64,000 nucleotides of DNA from Skeletonema tropicum (Eukaryota > Bacillariophyta > Thalassiosirophyceae > Thalassiosirales > Thalassiosiraceae), in NCBI GenBank assembly GCA_037178625.1, contig CM074127.1:5332001-5396000 (forward strand), written 5' to 3'. Shown one piece after another: positions 29,995-41,862 of this stretch. How positions within the stretch are numbered: the stretch's first letter is position 1; every line of letters begins with the position of its first letter. The notes under the pieces were generated by a model, which saw only the letters and a list, made by a program, of their open reading frames with translations, did no database searches and was not told where the DNA came from. The translations under genes were made by a program, and so were the position numbers.

Positions 29995-30307
29995 GCAGGT
30001 CCAGATTATACTCGTGTAGATATCTAATCTGATTAATTTTGTATTTATTTATCGATCTGATCCTCGCTATTATATAAGTAGAAGTACTCCGAACAACCCC
30101 TCTTCCGATGGAGGTGATACAGCAGCAATGATGAGAAGAAGTCGATAGATTCGAATATGAAGATTGTCACCTGTATATTAGTGAGATTACGAAATTTACA
30201 TGATTCGTTTAGTGTTATGGAAGTGGATGGCATCTTTTCCTTGTCGAGCAATACTGCTGTTCTTCAGGATCATCTCAATTTTTTGTCTTCCAAGCTCCAC
30301 GCCGCTC

Positions 30308-30419
30308 TTGTGTGAAAGCACAAGAATAGACACTCACGTTGATCTCTCTTTTGGTAATGAACGAAGGAATTCACCACACAACTGGCCGCTGGCCGCAGTG
30401 CTTGGAAAGATATGAGGAC
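30308..30419 (+). repeat. 110-bp dispersed repeat, flank copy 1
   Basis: The best-formed member: CTTGTG and CACAAG around TGAAAG form a 6-bp stem at its start. A duplicated GGCCGCT distinguishes it from the body copies. Confidence 0.75.
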
Positions 30420-30864
30420 ATCTCTCAATAACAACATCACGTTTGGATTCTTCTCCGTTGTCTTCTTCTTATTCCTTTGAAGATATCAAACCAAATGGGC
30501 AATCTCTGCTTTGCTCGACGAAACTCTACTTCTTTAACTCAAGCTCAAGACGAAGCTTGACACGAGGTCAGCCGTGGGGCAAGTCACTCAAGTGATGTGA
30601 TGGCTTAACTTACTATTTCGGCAGACCTGGCGCAATCTTAACTTACCTTGATATAGAAGCTCAACATTGCCCCAGAGAGCTAGCTGAATTGATTGTGTTT
30701 GGCACAATAATTCTTGTGTGAGCTGTGCCACAATTCTTGAGCAATTCGAAACTGATAACAGAAGATCCATCACTCGATGTATGTATATGTATTGCTCGTC
30801 ATTCTCAGCTCAGGAGAGGACTGACTACACAGAAACAGTTTCACTATGATGTGATGTGTGAACG

Positions 30865-30880
30865 GATTCGAATTCGAATC
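30865..30880. repeat. Perfect 16-bp palindrome
   Basis: GATTCGAATTCGAATC with no loop. The second copy lies in the 61337-62572 flank near 62030. Confidence 0.85.
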
Positions 30881-31196
30881 GAGCTGGGGCCAATCTGGTC
30901 TCAGCAGATTGAACTCTTCCTGGGAAGCATTGCACTCGGCACTCGGCTCAGCAGCGCAAATAGCTATATTTATGTAACAGAAATTTTAAAGTACGTCTGG
31001 TGAGCCCTCAAGAGGCGACATTATCTATGCTAAGTGATAACGAACATGTGCTGCAGTAGCTATATTTCCCAGATCGCACCCAAATAGCTAGTCTAGTGGA
31101 CCAGTAGACGCGTTTGGGAGGTTATATCGTAGATATTTGTTAAGTTATTATCATCTTCGATCTACGATATATCAGGAGTAGGGGGAAACGCTTCTC

Positions 31197-31484
31197 ATGA
31201 AGATGGAGCCAAAGCAGGATCAGCAGGTTGAACTCTTGACATCTTTCGTATACGTTTGGATGACTGAAGGTAAAGATAGACGGACGATGAATGAGACGCA
31301 CAATACCAATACAACGCAGCCGCTTCTTCATCGCGACTTCTCTCAAGTGAAGCGAAATTCGCTCATCAAGGAAGGCCGAGCAAAAGAAAGGGCGAAGGCG
31401 GGTATTGTAGTAAGTGCATTGCATTATTTGTATCGTACCTATTGTAGGCAGGTATATAGGGGCCAAAATGAAAGGCAAAAGTAG
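31197..31484 (+). CDS. 95-aa hypothetical ORF, copy 1
   Basis: ATG at 31197. Polar, basic C terminus (KERAKAGIVV, YRTYCRQVYRGQ). It crosses the flank-body boundary at 31408, so segment A has only its 3' end. No family is recognised; it may be fortuitous. Confidence 0.2.
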   Translation: MKMEPKQDQQVELLTSFVYVWMTEGKDRRTMNETHNTNTTQPLLHRDFSQVKRNSLIKEGRAKERAKAGIVVSALHYLYRTYCRQVYRGQNERQK

Positions 31485-31559
31485 CAAAAGAACACTCCAG
31501 GGATTCCAACGTGGTCCCCTACCGTAGTACCAACCTGGCCCACAGTCTTATGTAACTTC

Positions 31560-31783
31560 CACCCTACATAGGATCTTCTGTCATAAATGGGAGTCCTCTT
31601 CAGAGGGACTCTGCATTTATGCACGCAGAGATAGATAGAGCAGAGCTGAGTCCTCCCCAGTGACTCAGACAGGTGTCTGAAGATCCTATGTAGGGTGTGT
31701 CTTCTGTCATAAATGGGAGTCCTCTTACGTGCTGAGACCTCCCAAGTGACTCAGACAGGTGTCTGAAGATCCTATGTAGGGTG
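31560..31783. mobile_element. MITE with 9-bp TSD, copy B
   Basis: Same TIRs and TGTAACTTC duplications (31551-31559, 31784-31792) as in A. It was therefore carried along by segment duplication, not inserted anew. Confidence 0.85.
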
Positions 31784-32147
31784 TGTAACTTCTCTGAGCA
31801 GAAGGGAAGCGGTGCTGCCCACTGGTATGCTACTTATGGTCACATCGGGGCCATACAGCGATACTTGGTATGCTGCTGTCTGAGTCAAAGTAAGTACTGA
31901 AGTACTGTGACTTAAGGCGGCATCAAATTGATAGATAGATTATTTAATACTCCCTAGGCACTAGTGCCAGTAGAGAAAGGTGAACTTAAACCAGGAGGAG
32001 CTCGGGCTGGTCCCGAAGACGCCTGGTCCCGAAGACGCTTGTGGTGCCTGCTGGGCAGGAATGGGTCGACGGATGTGGAACGCGAAGGCTTTGGTGCAAG
32101 CAAGGCCAAACTGCTGGAGGAAGTGAATTTTGGGGGTGGGCGGATGG

Positions 32148-32257
32148 TTGTGTGAAAGCACAAGAATAGACACTCACATTGAACATTGATCTATCTTTTG
32201 GTAATGAACGAAGGAAGCCCCACAGAACTGGCTGCAGTGCTTGGAGAGATATGAGGA
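32148..32257 (+). repeat. 110-bp dispersed repeat, copy B1
   Basis: Direct counterpart of 7224-7333. Confidence 0.75.
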
Positions 32258-32330
32258 AGTCGAAGTATGTACTTATACACTTAAGGCAGGCATCAAATTG
32301 ATCATCAAAGTTCTAAGTACTTATTCATCA

Positions 32331-32668
32331 TCATGGCACGGCCATTCTCTTCTCTTCATTGCTTGACACAACATGACCACTACTGGTACTAGTAGCACTC
32401 CCTCCCCCATCTGTCTGAAACAATTGGTTCAAAACAATCCCTAGATTCATCAAATCTACCCGCTTCTTCTCATCAAATGTCTGTTCTTCACAACATATCA
32501 CTGCATCCGACAAATCAATGAATGTCGCCAAATACTCCCCCTCAAATGGCGTCAAGACAATATTTTTCAGCGTTAATCCTTGTCATCATCATCATGTCAG
32601 ATACCTTCTTCTCCTTCTTTACGTCGGTACTGCAATCCATCTGCAATCTTACCGCCAAGCTTCAAAGC
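32331..32668 (-). pseudogene. Unidentified minus-strand gene relic, copy B
   Basis: Same two coding-like blocks as at 7407-7744, without new lesions. Confidence 0.4.
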
Positions 32669-33688
32669 CTACACGATATGAGTCAGCAATAATGGGCGAC
32701 GACGGTAATTCCTACGAAGATAATGAGAGTAGCTCCGTCAACAGACGTTATCATAGACTTAGTAGGTACATCCACCCTTGCCTAACTCGCAATAAACTCG
32801 AAGTTCCAAACGAGTTGACCCCTGCCCCTGGTTCGTTGCTCCCCTCTAGAGTGTTGTTCTAAATTGTCTTCCGAGGATAAATAATCAATTGAAGTGTGAC
32901 GCTTTGACTGTGAACTAAGTAATCTAAGTAACGCAGCACCCCTCTTACGACAAAATGCGTCCAAAGCATATGCTGGCCAAGGCCCCTACTAGAGCGCTAC
33001 GTGGATTGTGTCGATTGAAATAAAAATCACGTCTGCCGTCTTGCAATAATGAATGAGCAGAACGGTAACCCTGACCGATAACAACCCCGTCCGCTCGCAT
33101 AATTGCATATTGCTGTATTGCTGTATTGTCGATATGATTGATTGGTGAGTAGCACTGTAGAGGAGCACAGAGCCAGAGTCCATGGAGATGTTGCCGTATA
33201 ATCATGTTGTGTCGAATGTGCGGAAAGTTCGTTATTTTCACCAGCGAACCGAGACCGAGGCACCATAGGCGCCAGGTAAGTTATCCCTCCTTCATCATTT
33301 CGACTCGCAAGGGTTCTTGGCGGCGCTTGCTGTATAATATGTTGGTAGATCCATCGGCGGAAGAGATAATAGCATTCATAAGAAGTAGAAGAGTGGCAAG
33401 TGGCATCGGTAGGGCATATATGAGTACGTCTGTGATCCGCTAAAGTTGTGACGTCACGGAACCGGTACTCAGACACTCAAACTTCAACTGACGAAATGTC
33501 CGCTCAAAAAGCAAAAAGCACAAATTTTATGTCCATGACATGCCGCTGGCCGGCCGCGGCCGCATGATTGAATCATGGCTCACTGATCGACATTCATTTA
33601 CACTTGCCGCTGGTAAAGAGCTCATTCATTCTCCAGTTTGTTTGCTCTTTAGTCATTATCAAACACAGCAACTCATACAAAAGACAAC

Positions 33689-35101
33689 ATGGCGTCTCAA
33701 GCCGAGAACACTCACCCAAACACAATCATCCGAGGACATTACCATACCAGTGTCCCTATCAACAATGATCAAAAGCGCCGCAAGGTCGAGGCAAACTCTA
33801 ATAACATCACCGCCTACCCGTCTGCTGCCATTCATGCCACCAAGGTGAGCAAGAGGACCAAGAGGAGGACAAATAAAAGATCAAATCAACGTAGGGAAGC
33901 AAACGTGTTTGCACCTCAAATCTTCAACCATCGTCCGGCGATTCTGCCGACAAGTACAAAGAAGGCATCAAAGAAGAGGCGCCTCGAATCCGACCCGCCT
34001 TCTCAAGAGAAGAAGATGAGGCAGGAGCTACCCAACAACTTTACTTCCAACCAATCGGCTGTGCCAGCCCAAAAGAAGAAGAGGGCTCAGAAGAATTCAC
34101 GCAACAACGACGCCCCAATCTTCCGCTACAAACATCACGGTGAAGTTGCAACACCAACAATTGCTCCACCCACGGCCACTGCTAGCAAGGCGAAGGTCTC
34201 GAAGAAGAGGCGCTCAGATGCCCACGAATCCCCCCCGCCTGCTCAAAAGAAGAAGATGACTGCTCCTGCACAAAAGTTGAACACGATTGATCGCGGTCAA
34301 GTTCCATCTGCCTACCAATTTACTACCAATACTACCAACAAAGCCGCTGTTCCAGTGCAAGAGAAGAATGTGCTTCAGAATCAGCCATTCGTCAACAACG
34401 TTTCATCTATCTCTGTTCTCCATCACCGCGATGAAGTTGCCAACGGAGCCACTTCTGATTTGGAGTTTGCCTATTCCGATTCGGATTCCGATTCCGAGGA
34501 AGAACATCTTGTTGTAGGGATGACCTTGCTCCCGGATGCTGATGACGCTGCCACTGTGATCCAGGCCTTCTTCAGAGGTGCCAGCGCTCGCACGATGAAG
34601 CCAAGGGCCAGGCCACAAGCGGAGCTTAAGGTTGATACCAATCATGGCCAAGAATGGGATGGTAATTCTGATGATGATGCAGCTCCTGACGACGACTCGG
34701 TCGAGGAAGTAGAAGTCTTCCTCGTGGTGGAAGCTGAAGAGGGTGATGAAAAAGCGGAGGAAGTTGACTTTGTCGACGCAGCAGAAGCTGTTGACGAGGG
34801 TGATGAAATAGAGGAGGAAGCTGTTGTGGACAATGATAAGCCGGCTGCAAAAATTCAGACAGCCTTCAAGCGTTATCTCGCTCGGAAAAGTGCTATCAAA
34901 GCAACGGAGCGAAGGCGAAGGGCCCAGCCACAAGCAGAGTTTGATGCTAGAGCAGTGGAAGAGGAGGTGGTGGAAGAGGAAGATATCCACTCTGCCAGAA
35001 GGAATCTTCGGAGACGGAGGATGGTGAAGGAGCTACAGTGCACTTTGGACGGCTGGTACTGGACTCGAAGAACACAAAGAAGGAAGATAAGGAGAGATTG
35101 A
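33689..35101 (+). CDS. IQ-motif protein, copy B (470 aa, altered C terminus)
   Basis: The most complete copy. It has a basic N terminus with three KKR-rich clusters, a repeated KKRR...PPAQKKKM block, SDSDSDSEEE near residue 270, IQ1 around residues 287-306 (I291-Q292, RGxxxR), an acidic stretch of about 75 residues and IQ2 around residues 386-405 (I389-Q390, KRYLARK). Relative to A, one base is missing in GATATCCACTC near 34988, so the last ~37 residues become arginine-rich (RRNLRRRRM) and stop at 35101. The A-type frame would end at 35133. It may still be translated up to the IQ motifs. Confidence 0.7.
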   Translation: MASQAENTHPNTIIRGHYHTSVPINNDQKRRKVEANSNNITAYPSAAIHATKVSKRTKRRTNKRSNQRREANVFAPQIFNHRPAILPTSTKKASKKRRLESDPPSQEKKMRQELPNNFTSNQSAVPAQKKKRAQKNSRNNDAPIFRYKHHGEVATPTIAPPTATASKAKVSKKRRSDAHESPPPAQKKKMTAPAQKLNTIDRGQVPSAYQFTTNTTNKAAVPVQEKNVLQNQPFVNNVSSISVLHHRDEVANGATSDLEFAYSDSDSDSEEEHLVVGMTLLPDADDAATVIQAFFRGASARTMKPRARPQAELKVDTNHGQEWDGNSDDDAAPDDDSVEEVEVFLVVEAEEGDEKAEEVDFVDAAEAVDEGDEIEEEAVVDNDKPAAKIQTAFKRYLARKSAIKATERRRRAQPQAEFDARAVEEEVVEEEDIHSARRNLRRRRMVKELQCTLDGWYWTRRTQRRKIRRD

Positions 35102-35359
35102 AAAGAGAAGGTGTACGGTACAGCACCTTGTGAGATTGATGATTTGAAGCGAACATCATTTGTACGTGAGAAGGATTGCGTCAGAGACCTTTGTGGAGGA
35201 GGCTTTGGTTTGAAGGTAAATGCAGCAAGAGGTCAAATGATCAGTGGAGATGGCTTTGCGGGGCAATGAGTCGGTGTGTCTTGTTTCGTTTCGGCGAGTT
35301 GCTACATTTCAGAGGGGGTCGTTGGTGTGTTCGGCAGTGTGTGTGTTGTGTGTGTGTGT

Positions 35360-35510
35360 CTTCTTCAGTTGGGCCTTCAGTTGGTGTTGGTGTTGGTGTT
35401 GGTAGTTGGAGGATGCTTTCTGCTGGATCCTTATCCTTTTCTTCAGTTGGGCCTTCAGTTGGTGTTGGTGTTGGTGTTGGTAGTTGGGTGCTTTGCTGGA
35501 TCCTTATCCT
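35360..35510. repeat. TTGGTG minisatellite, copy B
   Basis: Both blocks carry three TTGGTG repeats, against 3 and 2 in A. Confidence 0.85.
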
Positions 35511-35773
35511 TTCTTTTTGGACATTGTCGGATCTGTAGCGGAGAGTCAAAAAGTTTAATCCCCCATTCATTCTAATGTTTGGGGTATGGGTTCTGGTTTC
35601 CCATGTCAGCTTTTGGCTGGACATTCTCTTCTTCGGAAGTGGAATGTAGAACGTATCCCTTTGACTCTCTGACTGATTTTCAGTTGTCCTACCCTTTCCC
35701 CCCTGTTGGAGTCGGTCGACCGCGGAGATGATTGATTGGTTGATGTTCGTGTTGGGGATGGCGATCTTGTCGG

Positions 35774-35775
<2 letters not shown>

Positions 35776-35807
<32 letters not shown>
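35776..35807. repeat. (AC)16 microsatellite, copy B
   Basis: 32 bp; 12 bp shorter than in A. Confidence 0.95.
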
Positions 35808-35809
<2 letters not shown>

Positions 35810-36842
35810 TCGAGCGGCTTGTTGTTCCCAGTTGGATGAAGTACAGTGCTGGAGGCGAGGAAAGACATTTCAGACTTGAGCCGGTGTTATGGTTCCGGGT
35901 ATCATGGTGACCTGCTGCTTTACTTGTCAAAGGCCTGAGTTGATATGAGGTCGATGACGCTTGATTTCTTGTGTCGGTTTGATGGGGTCTTCGATCGGAT
36001 TTCAAACTCGGTTTGTTGAGTTGTACCAGGATACGAACGTCTCTCTCGTGATTGCTTCTAAGTTGCTCATCGGTTCTTCAATCTTGCCATTGCCATGTGT
36101 CAAGCTCATTTATTCACATCCACCCATCTACATCTAAGTCAAAGCCCTGGGAACGTGCTCTCTCAGCTGCTCAGCATCCAATTGAAATAAGAAAAGAATA
36201 TCAAGTAAATCAATCTAATCAAATAAAGAAAAATCAACAATTATCCCTTAGTCCTCAGTGACAATGCTGAACTCCACCATTACTTCCGGCTGCGAGGAGA
36301 CCCATTGTTGAAATCTGCAGGAGGAGCAGCATCCTCTGGAGCTTAGATTACTTGATTTGAGGTGATATAAAATTTGTAATCAACAGCACCGGGAGAAAAG
36401 TCTCAATTGCACAAGACGTTGAGAGGGAGACAATATGTGAGGTTCAACCAAGCCTGCTAATTGTGACGGCTTCAGCTTCGTAGCTTGATTACGATCTCTG
36501 CGGGCTAAAAATATGAACACATTCTGCATTGGGAACAAATCTTTTTGATCAGTGAGATACTGGCACGAATTCATGAAAATGAAAGTCATTATGTTCTCCA
36601 GCTTCTGGTGATTCGAAAAGATGCTGCGCTTCAATCAGCCTCCGTTCGAGTTTGATCGTCCTCGTCCTCGTCAGCACACGTCTACCGGCTTGTTGGCCTT
36701 CTTCGTCTCACCTCGAATCTTGTCGCTGATGAGGTGAACGTGATTACCCTGGAGACTGTTCTTGTCCCTCTCTAATATGTAGTGTTGCTTGTTCATGAAG
36801 TGTTGCATGGTCTGGAAGCTGGAATATAGCTCCCTCCAATGA

Positions 36843-37269
36843 GGACTCCATTCCCTAATAATTGACCTACTCCTACTCATGTACCTACGCGCAGGCCCAT
36901 CGAGTTCGCCATTTTAGCATTGCATTGTTCATTCACGCACTTCATCTTCAGTTTGCAACTCAATTACTTGACGTTGATGAATATATCGTTGAATCTATCC
37001 CACGGCCACGATATCATAAGGCATAGCTTAAGGCTCTGTAGGGTCAGGTCAGCGAGCAAACATGCCCCCACTGCAGTAACTCACTCCTCTCCAATAGCCT
37101 CTCTGTGGAGTGGTTCACTAAGATGGACGTAGACCGATGCCACCGCTATATACATTGTACCAAAGTAAGTGAATGAGCTGTGCTGATCTCTAGATGAATA
37201 CTTGCAAACACAAATTGCAATTGAACCTCTGGCAACATTTTCATCCTATTCATCTCAAGCTCTCCTCGT

Positions 37270-37308
<39 letters not shown>

Positions 37309-37343
37309 TAACCATGATGTTCACACGGTTGTGACAACTGTGG
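36843..37343 (+). repeat. Diverged satellite-unit relative, copy B
   Basis: As at 11932. The CAG run is purer here, with more CAG before the CAACAACAG end. Confidence 0.75.
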
Positions 37344-37453
37344 TTGTGTGAAAGCACAAGAATAGACACTCGTGTTGATCTCTCTTTTGCTTTTGGTAAT
37401 GAACGAAGGAAGCCACCACACAAGTGGCCGCAGTGCTTGGAAAGATACGAGGA
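37344..37453 (+). repeat. 110-bp dispersed repeat, copy B2
   Basis: Counterpart of 12434-12543. Confidence 0.75.
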
Positions 37454-37864
37454 CCTCTCACAATACAGCATCACGTTGTGGGTTCTTCTCCCTCCGCCTC
37501 CGGTCGGCTCGCTTCTCCATCATCATTCTTACACGTTCAAACCATGCCTTCCCTGTCATACCCGCATCACATTTCCCCTATCGAATTATCGCCGCTGCTC
37601 TGCAAAGCAGTCGTACTAAAATAATACCATCAAGAAAGAGAGAGAGAGAGAGAAGAACAAAAGGTGAGTAATTGGAATGATCTTTCGTCCGCCTCCTCTA
37701 ACAAATAATACTGCAACAAGAAGGAACTCACCTCGACAACAATTTCATCATCATCGCCTATCCAAAACACGATCAATTGTTCCTTCACTCACTGGACTTC
37801 CAGCAGCTCCTACCTCCAAGAGCTTATCCTTCTTTCTTCACACGATGCTAAAGCACCATCCACA

Positions 37865-39254
37865 TTAAAACCACCCAAGAGCCGTAGCAACCGCAATCAC
37901 TGCTTCCAAACTATCCTCCCGCACCTTCCCAAAGTTCACTCTTGCATCCTCACAAGCCTCCTTCGATACCTGCTGTGTAATATATCCCCGATCTTCCATT
38001 GCTTGAACTGTATTGATGTAATTGACGTTGAATCCAGTGGGAGAGATGTATTCTGGGTGTGCTTGGAAGGTGAATGCATATGGTTGTACTGTTGTTGATC
38101 TCAAAGTTGAAGTGTCATTAGTGGTATTGTCACCATAATCATCACCATTATGATGATGTGTTGACATGGTTGTCGAATGTGTGTTGCTGAGGCTGCTTCT
38201 GAAATAGAACCTTGTCCTCCTTCGATGAGAAGTAGGCACAAGCTTCGATTGGAACATTGGCATTGCCCCCTAACGAAATGGCAAATTCTGGAAGGGATTG
38301 GACCATGTCTCCGTGGGTATACAACAGTTCCATACTGCACTCATCACTATCACTGTTGCTGCTGGTGGTGCCATCGATAAGGAGTAATTGACGTCCCTCC
38401 TCTGTGAGTTGGCTCGATATCCTTCCTGCTTTGGACCCAGTTGGACACTTGATTGCTCGCCCACCTTCTTCTATTTCACCACCTCTACCTCCTTCTTTCC
38501 CAATATAATATGATCTTCACTACTTCCAAACGCATGAGCAAAACATTGATGGCCAAAACAAACTCCCATAGTCTTCAACCTCCTCATTCCGCATCACAGA
38601 TTGGAGTTTCTCAATCCATTCCACATATCATATCACTTAGGAAATTAGGTAAATGTTGCATTATCGCTACCTAGACATCATTGAACCAACAATTGGAGTC
38701 TTCATACGCCGAGGGCAGAACCAAACAGCGTCGCAGTCGGGACCACGGGAGAGGGTTGTCTCTCCTACCACAGCTCGTTTGAAAGCCCGGGATATATTGA
38801 CGTGGATGTCAATAAGCCTGTATACAGGCGAGATATACAACTAACAGGATTTGCACGAGAGTATAAGCATATACCCATCTCTATCCGTGGTTTTTGACCG
38901 CGTCGAAGTGCTGCCTGAGCCCGCTGGCGACGTATCAAGAATCCATTCCACACTCGTGTTGTCATACGCTGCAGATGCAGAGAGGGAGCCTGGAATTAGT
39001 ATGCCATCGTAGCTGGACCACTCGGAGGATGTGAGTGGATAGTCGTTTGATTGTGCATGATAGATTGTGATGCGTATTGTCAAGTAGTAGTTGCACTCAG
39101 CCAATAATGAATATTGCTGCTCTCTATCTCTGATCAGTACTTCTTTGAGAGAACACTTCTTTTCATATGCTTGACAGAAGAGCTCCAAAAACATCACTGC
39201 CGTGTCTTTTGATGGACCGTAGGGAGGATTTTCTTCACAGCTGATCATCATCAA
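37865..39254 (-). pseudogene. Glutamine amidotransferase-like relic, copy B
   Basis: Same block order and phase breaks as the A copy, showing that decay predates the duplication. Confidence 0.75.
38626..38952. mobile_element. 327-bp insertion in amidotransferase relic, copy B
   Basis: Direct repeats AATCCATTCCACA at 38613-38625 and 38940-38952. Confidence 0.6.
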
Positions 39255-39942
39255 GTTTAATGCTTTGCTTCTGCTACTGGCAGTGTAGGAACAATCGGTG
39301 CGCGTGGATGTGGATGTGGATGTGGATGTGGATGATGATGATGCATCGGCACCGTCCTCGGTAGCAGCGTCAGCATCAGGACATGACGTGACGTACCATT
39401 GTTTGAGAGGAGCACCGATTTTGAAACAATGGTGCGATCATCATCTTCTCTGTTAGATAATTGCATCATCATCTACTGTCTATTACTCCTACTTATTACT
39501 GATACTGTTGAATTGTTCCGTAGAGATGTTGCGTCTATCTGGCTCAGGCCTGATAAATAATGTCACAAGCAATTAAGGAGACCGGTATTGGTTGTGCAAC
39601 TAGAGCGAGAAGAGACCACTAGGAGCACTGGATATCATGGTGACTACTAAAGCTTACAGCAGGCTTACAGCTAAAGAAGAGTAAGAGTGGGCTATTCCGA
39701 AAGGTGATGATGGCATGGAGCACCAACGTGCGACGTCATCTTGCATCTTGTGTGAGAGGATCAATCACGGGTTCTCACCGTGGTTGTTATTTGACACGTG
39801 TGAACAGGAAGGGTGCTTGTCGTAGCGGTATCAGGATACCGGAAGAGAGTCCATTCCCAGGCTTCAATGATGGCAGATATTTGATATCTGTGGCTCGGTG
39901 AATTTTTGATCCGGCGCAGCCGGATCAGCTGAAATGCTGCAC

Positions 39943-40002
39943 AAAGAGAGGAAAGAAAGAAAGGGGAAAGGAGGGGGAAAGAAGAGGAGAAAGGGTAGGA
40001 GG
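39943..40002 (+). repeat. Homopurine tract, copy B
   Basis: Same tract as 15021-15080, unchanged as far as I can see. Confidence 0.7.
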
Positions 40003-41000
40003 ATGTTGATGTATGCTCTGATTTGATTTCACTAGCTTTCAAGCTAGTTATACCTGCTTTTGCTCGATTCTAATTGTTGTCATTTTTTGTTGGGCTCCAT
40101 GCTGTGCCTTGCGATGCTTTACATCATTGCCACGTGCTCATTAGAGGGTATACTACCACATCAGTTCCATCTGTACCATACACGTTACGCGTGACGCCAT
40201 GACCCATACTTGCATCCAAGCCAAATACCCCAAAGACAATGTAAACCTATTGCTCCTTTGTGTTCTTGATATCAACTAAGTTGTGGTGCTTCATTGTTTC
40301 TCTCGGCTGATGCTGGACCTTCTTGGATGCTATCAAAGTACATAATGCTTTATTGCGGCTTCTGATCCGTCGTGGCTGGGCATGCACGGGATGTGGTCAG
40401 TGTGTCAGATGTCTTGTTCTAAGCCTCCTCGAGATTATGATTGATTGTCATGCCAGTCGAACGATTGCCATACCAGTCGATTGTGGAGAAGTGATTCCTT
40501 GTCGTTTGTTTCAAATCGTTTTCTGAACCGTATCTATTGTAGGCATCTCTCCCTCTCCTCTTCTACGCTAGTGATTTTGATTGCCTCCGGCATCCGACAT
40601 TAGAGTTGCATTCCATCTTAACCTTCTATCTATTATGACTAGACTGTTACTTGATTTGTTGAATGTTTCTACACTCTGGTGATTTGTACGGTCTACTCTC
40701 TGGTCTGACGTCTGACACTGTTTGTATTTATTTACCAAGACACTTAGCAGTGTTGTCATTATTGTTGTTGTATTATCAATCACTGTCATCTTTGGCGTTG
40801 CGGCTGGTGACAATTAAATGCATCCCTGCAGGAGGTTTCGGTGGCTGCTAGAGTATGGGTCCTCTCTCTGTAGTTGCTGCATCTACGTGAACCGCAAACT
40901 ACATGCATTTTTGCCTATTTTTGTATTCCGTGCAGTGTTGTCGAATAGCCTATGATCAAATTCACAAATCGAGCAGAATCTGCCAGGTAACCTGCGGCGA

Positions 41001-41537
41001 TTATATAATGTGAGTTGCATTCATTCGGTTCCGTTCATTTCTATCTACTGACTGCCGCGCTGCTTTGTGTGTCGGCATCGGAGCGAGAGCGGAGGAAAAC
41101 AAAAAACGAGCATAAACTTTCAGAGCAATTTCCTCGCACTTCTGATTAGCTACGCTTCTCCGAAAATGATATCGAGAGTGATTGTGATTAGATGGATTGT
41201 CGGCTGTTGCATAAGTAGTAAGTTCTGGAGTCGATATTGCTTCCGCTGGAGTTGTTATGGCGAGGTCGACATCGACATGGTCCTTATCCTTTGCAAAAGA
41301 TCCAGTCTGAAATTTGGCGCGCCTCGAAAAGATCCATTTTAATGTGGCCGGGCCGATATTATTACGGGTAAAATATGCTTGCCCGTTGTCGCCATTACTT
41401 TTGTGTGCGGCAAAGTTAGTGTCGCCATTAAAAGTAATGGCGACACCCGCTTTGAGTAAAAAGGGTTTTATTAGTGAGTTAGCTAGAAAGAGGCGGGTGA
41501 AATTGCTGTCGCCATTACTTTTTTTAGCCACCGCCAT
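41001..41537 (-). CDS. 178-codon open frame, hypothetical, copy B
   Basis: Identical translation to the A copy; the same doubts apply. Confidence 0.25.
   Translation of the reverse strand: MAVAKKSNGDSNFTRLFLANSLIKPFLLKAGVAITFNGDTNFAAHKSNGDNGQAYFTRNNIGPATLKWIFSRRAKFQTGSFAKDKDHVDVDLAITTPAEAISTPELTTYATADNPSNHNHSRYHFRRSVANQKCEEIALKVYARFLFSSALAPMPTHKAARQSVDRNERNRMNATHII
41419..41446. repeat. GTGTCGCCATTA palindrome, copy B
   Basis: Counterpart of 16497-16524. Confidence 0.8.
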
Positions 41538-41862
41538 TCACCATCTGCCTCAATGATGGCTCCCAACTCCCACCTCCCGCCGAGCCACATCACACGGAGC
41601 GAGCTCCAAAACAAGTGTAAATATTCACTTCGAGTAAAATTACAAAAATACTCGTCTTCTTTAGCTCCTACAACCAAACCACTCTCTAGAGAAGTACATC
41701 TGACACTTTAGATTGGCAAGAACAAGATAAGTGTCCTCAGGGATATCAGTTGATCAAAGTTCTTTTCAGTGGTGCTTGGTTACGCTTGCCGAGAGTTGCT
41801 TTGATGATGTAAAGTAGAAAGGGGGAAGCCAGGGCGAACACCTAATTTTATAAAATTTTTAT

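Larger units (their letters stand above)
18940..30171 (+). repeat. Array 1: 17 tandem units of ~595 bp, each with a polyQ-type ORF
   Basis: Units repeat head to tail with start-to-start spacing of 589-598 bp. Each has about 140 bp of leader (CTCCATTCCCTGG, GCAGGCCCATCGAG, TAGATAAACCC), an ORF of up to 143 codons, a TATATAAG motif inside the 3' part of the ORF and a short tail ending GATTGTCACC. Differences between units are few: a 6-bp TATAAT loss, CAA copy number, single substitutions and TA insertions. Neighbouring units often share variants. The last unit is divergent and marks the array edge. An LTR element interrupts unit 16. Confidence 0.97.
30172..31407. repeat. Array-exit flank, copy 1
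   Basis: 1.2 kb shared almost exactly with 61337-62572, lying between the terminal satellite unit and the segment body. It includes a dispersed 110-bp repeat and a perfect palindrome. It is missing upstream of segment A, where the Helitron region sits instead. Confidence 0.9.

Noticed and set aside
18940..30171. CRISPR-like regular spacing of repeats
   Set aside because: The repeat is the whole 595-bp unit with no spacers, and the context is eukaryotic.
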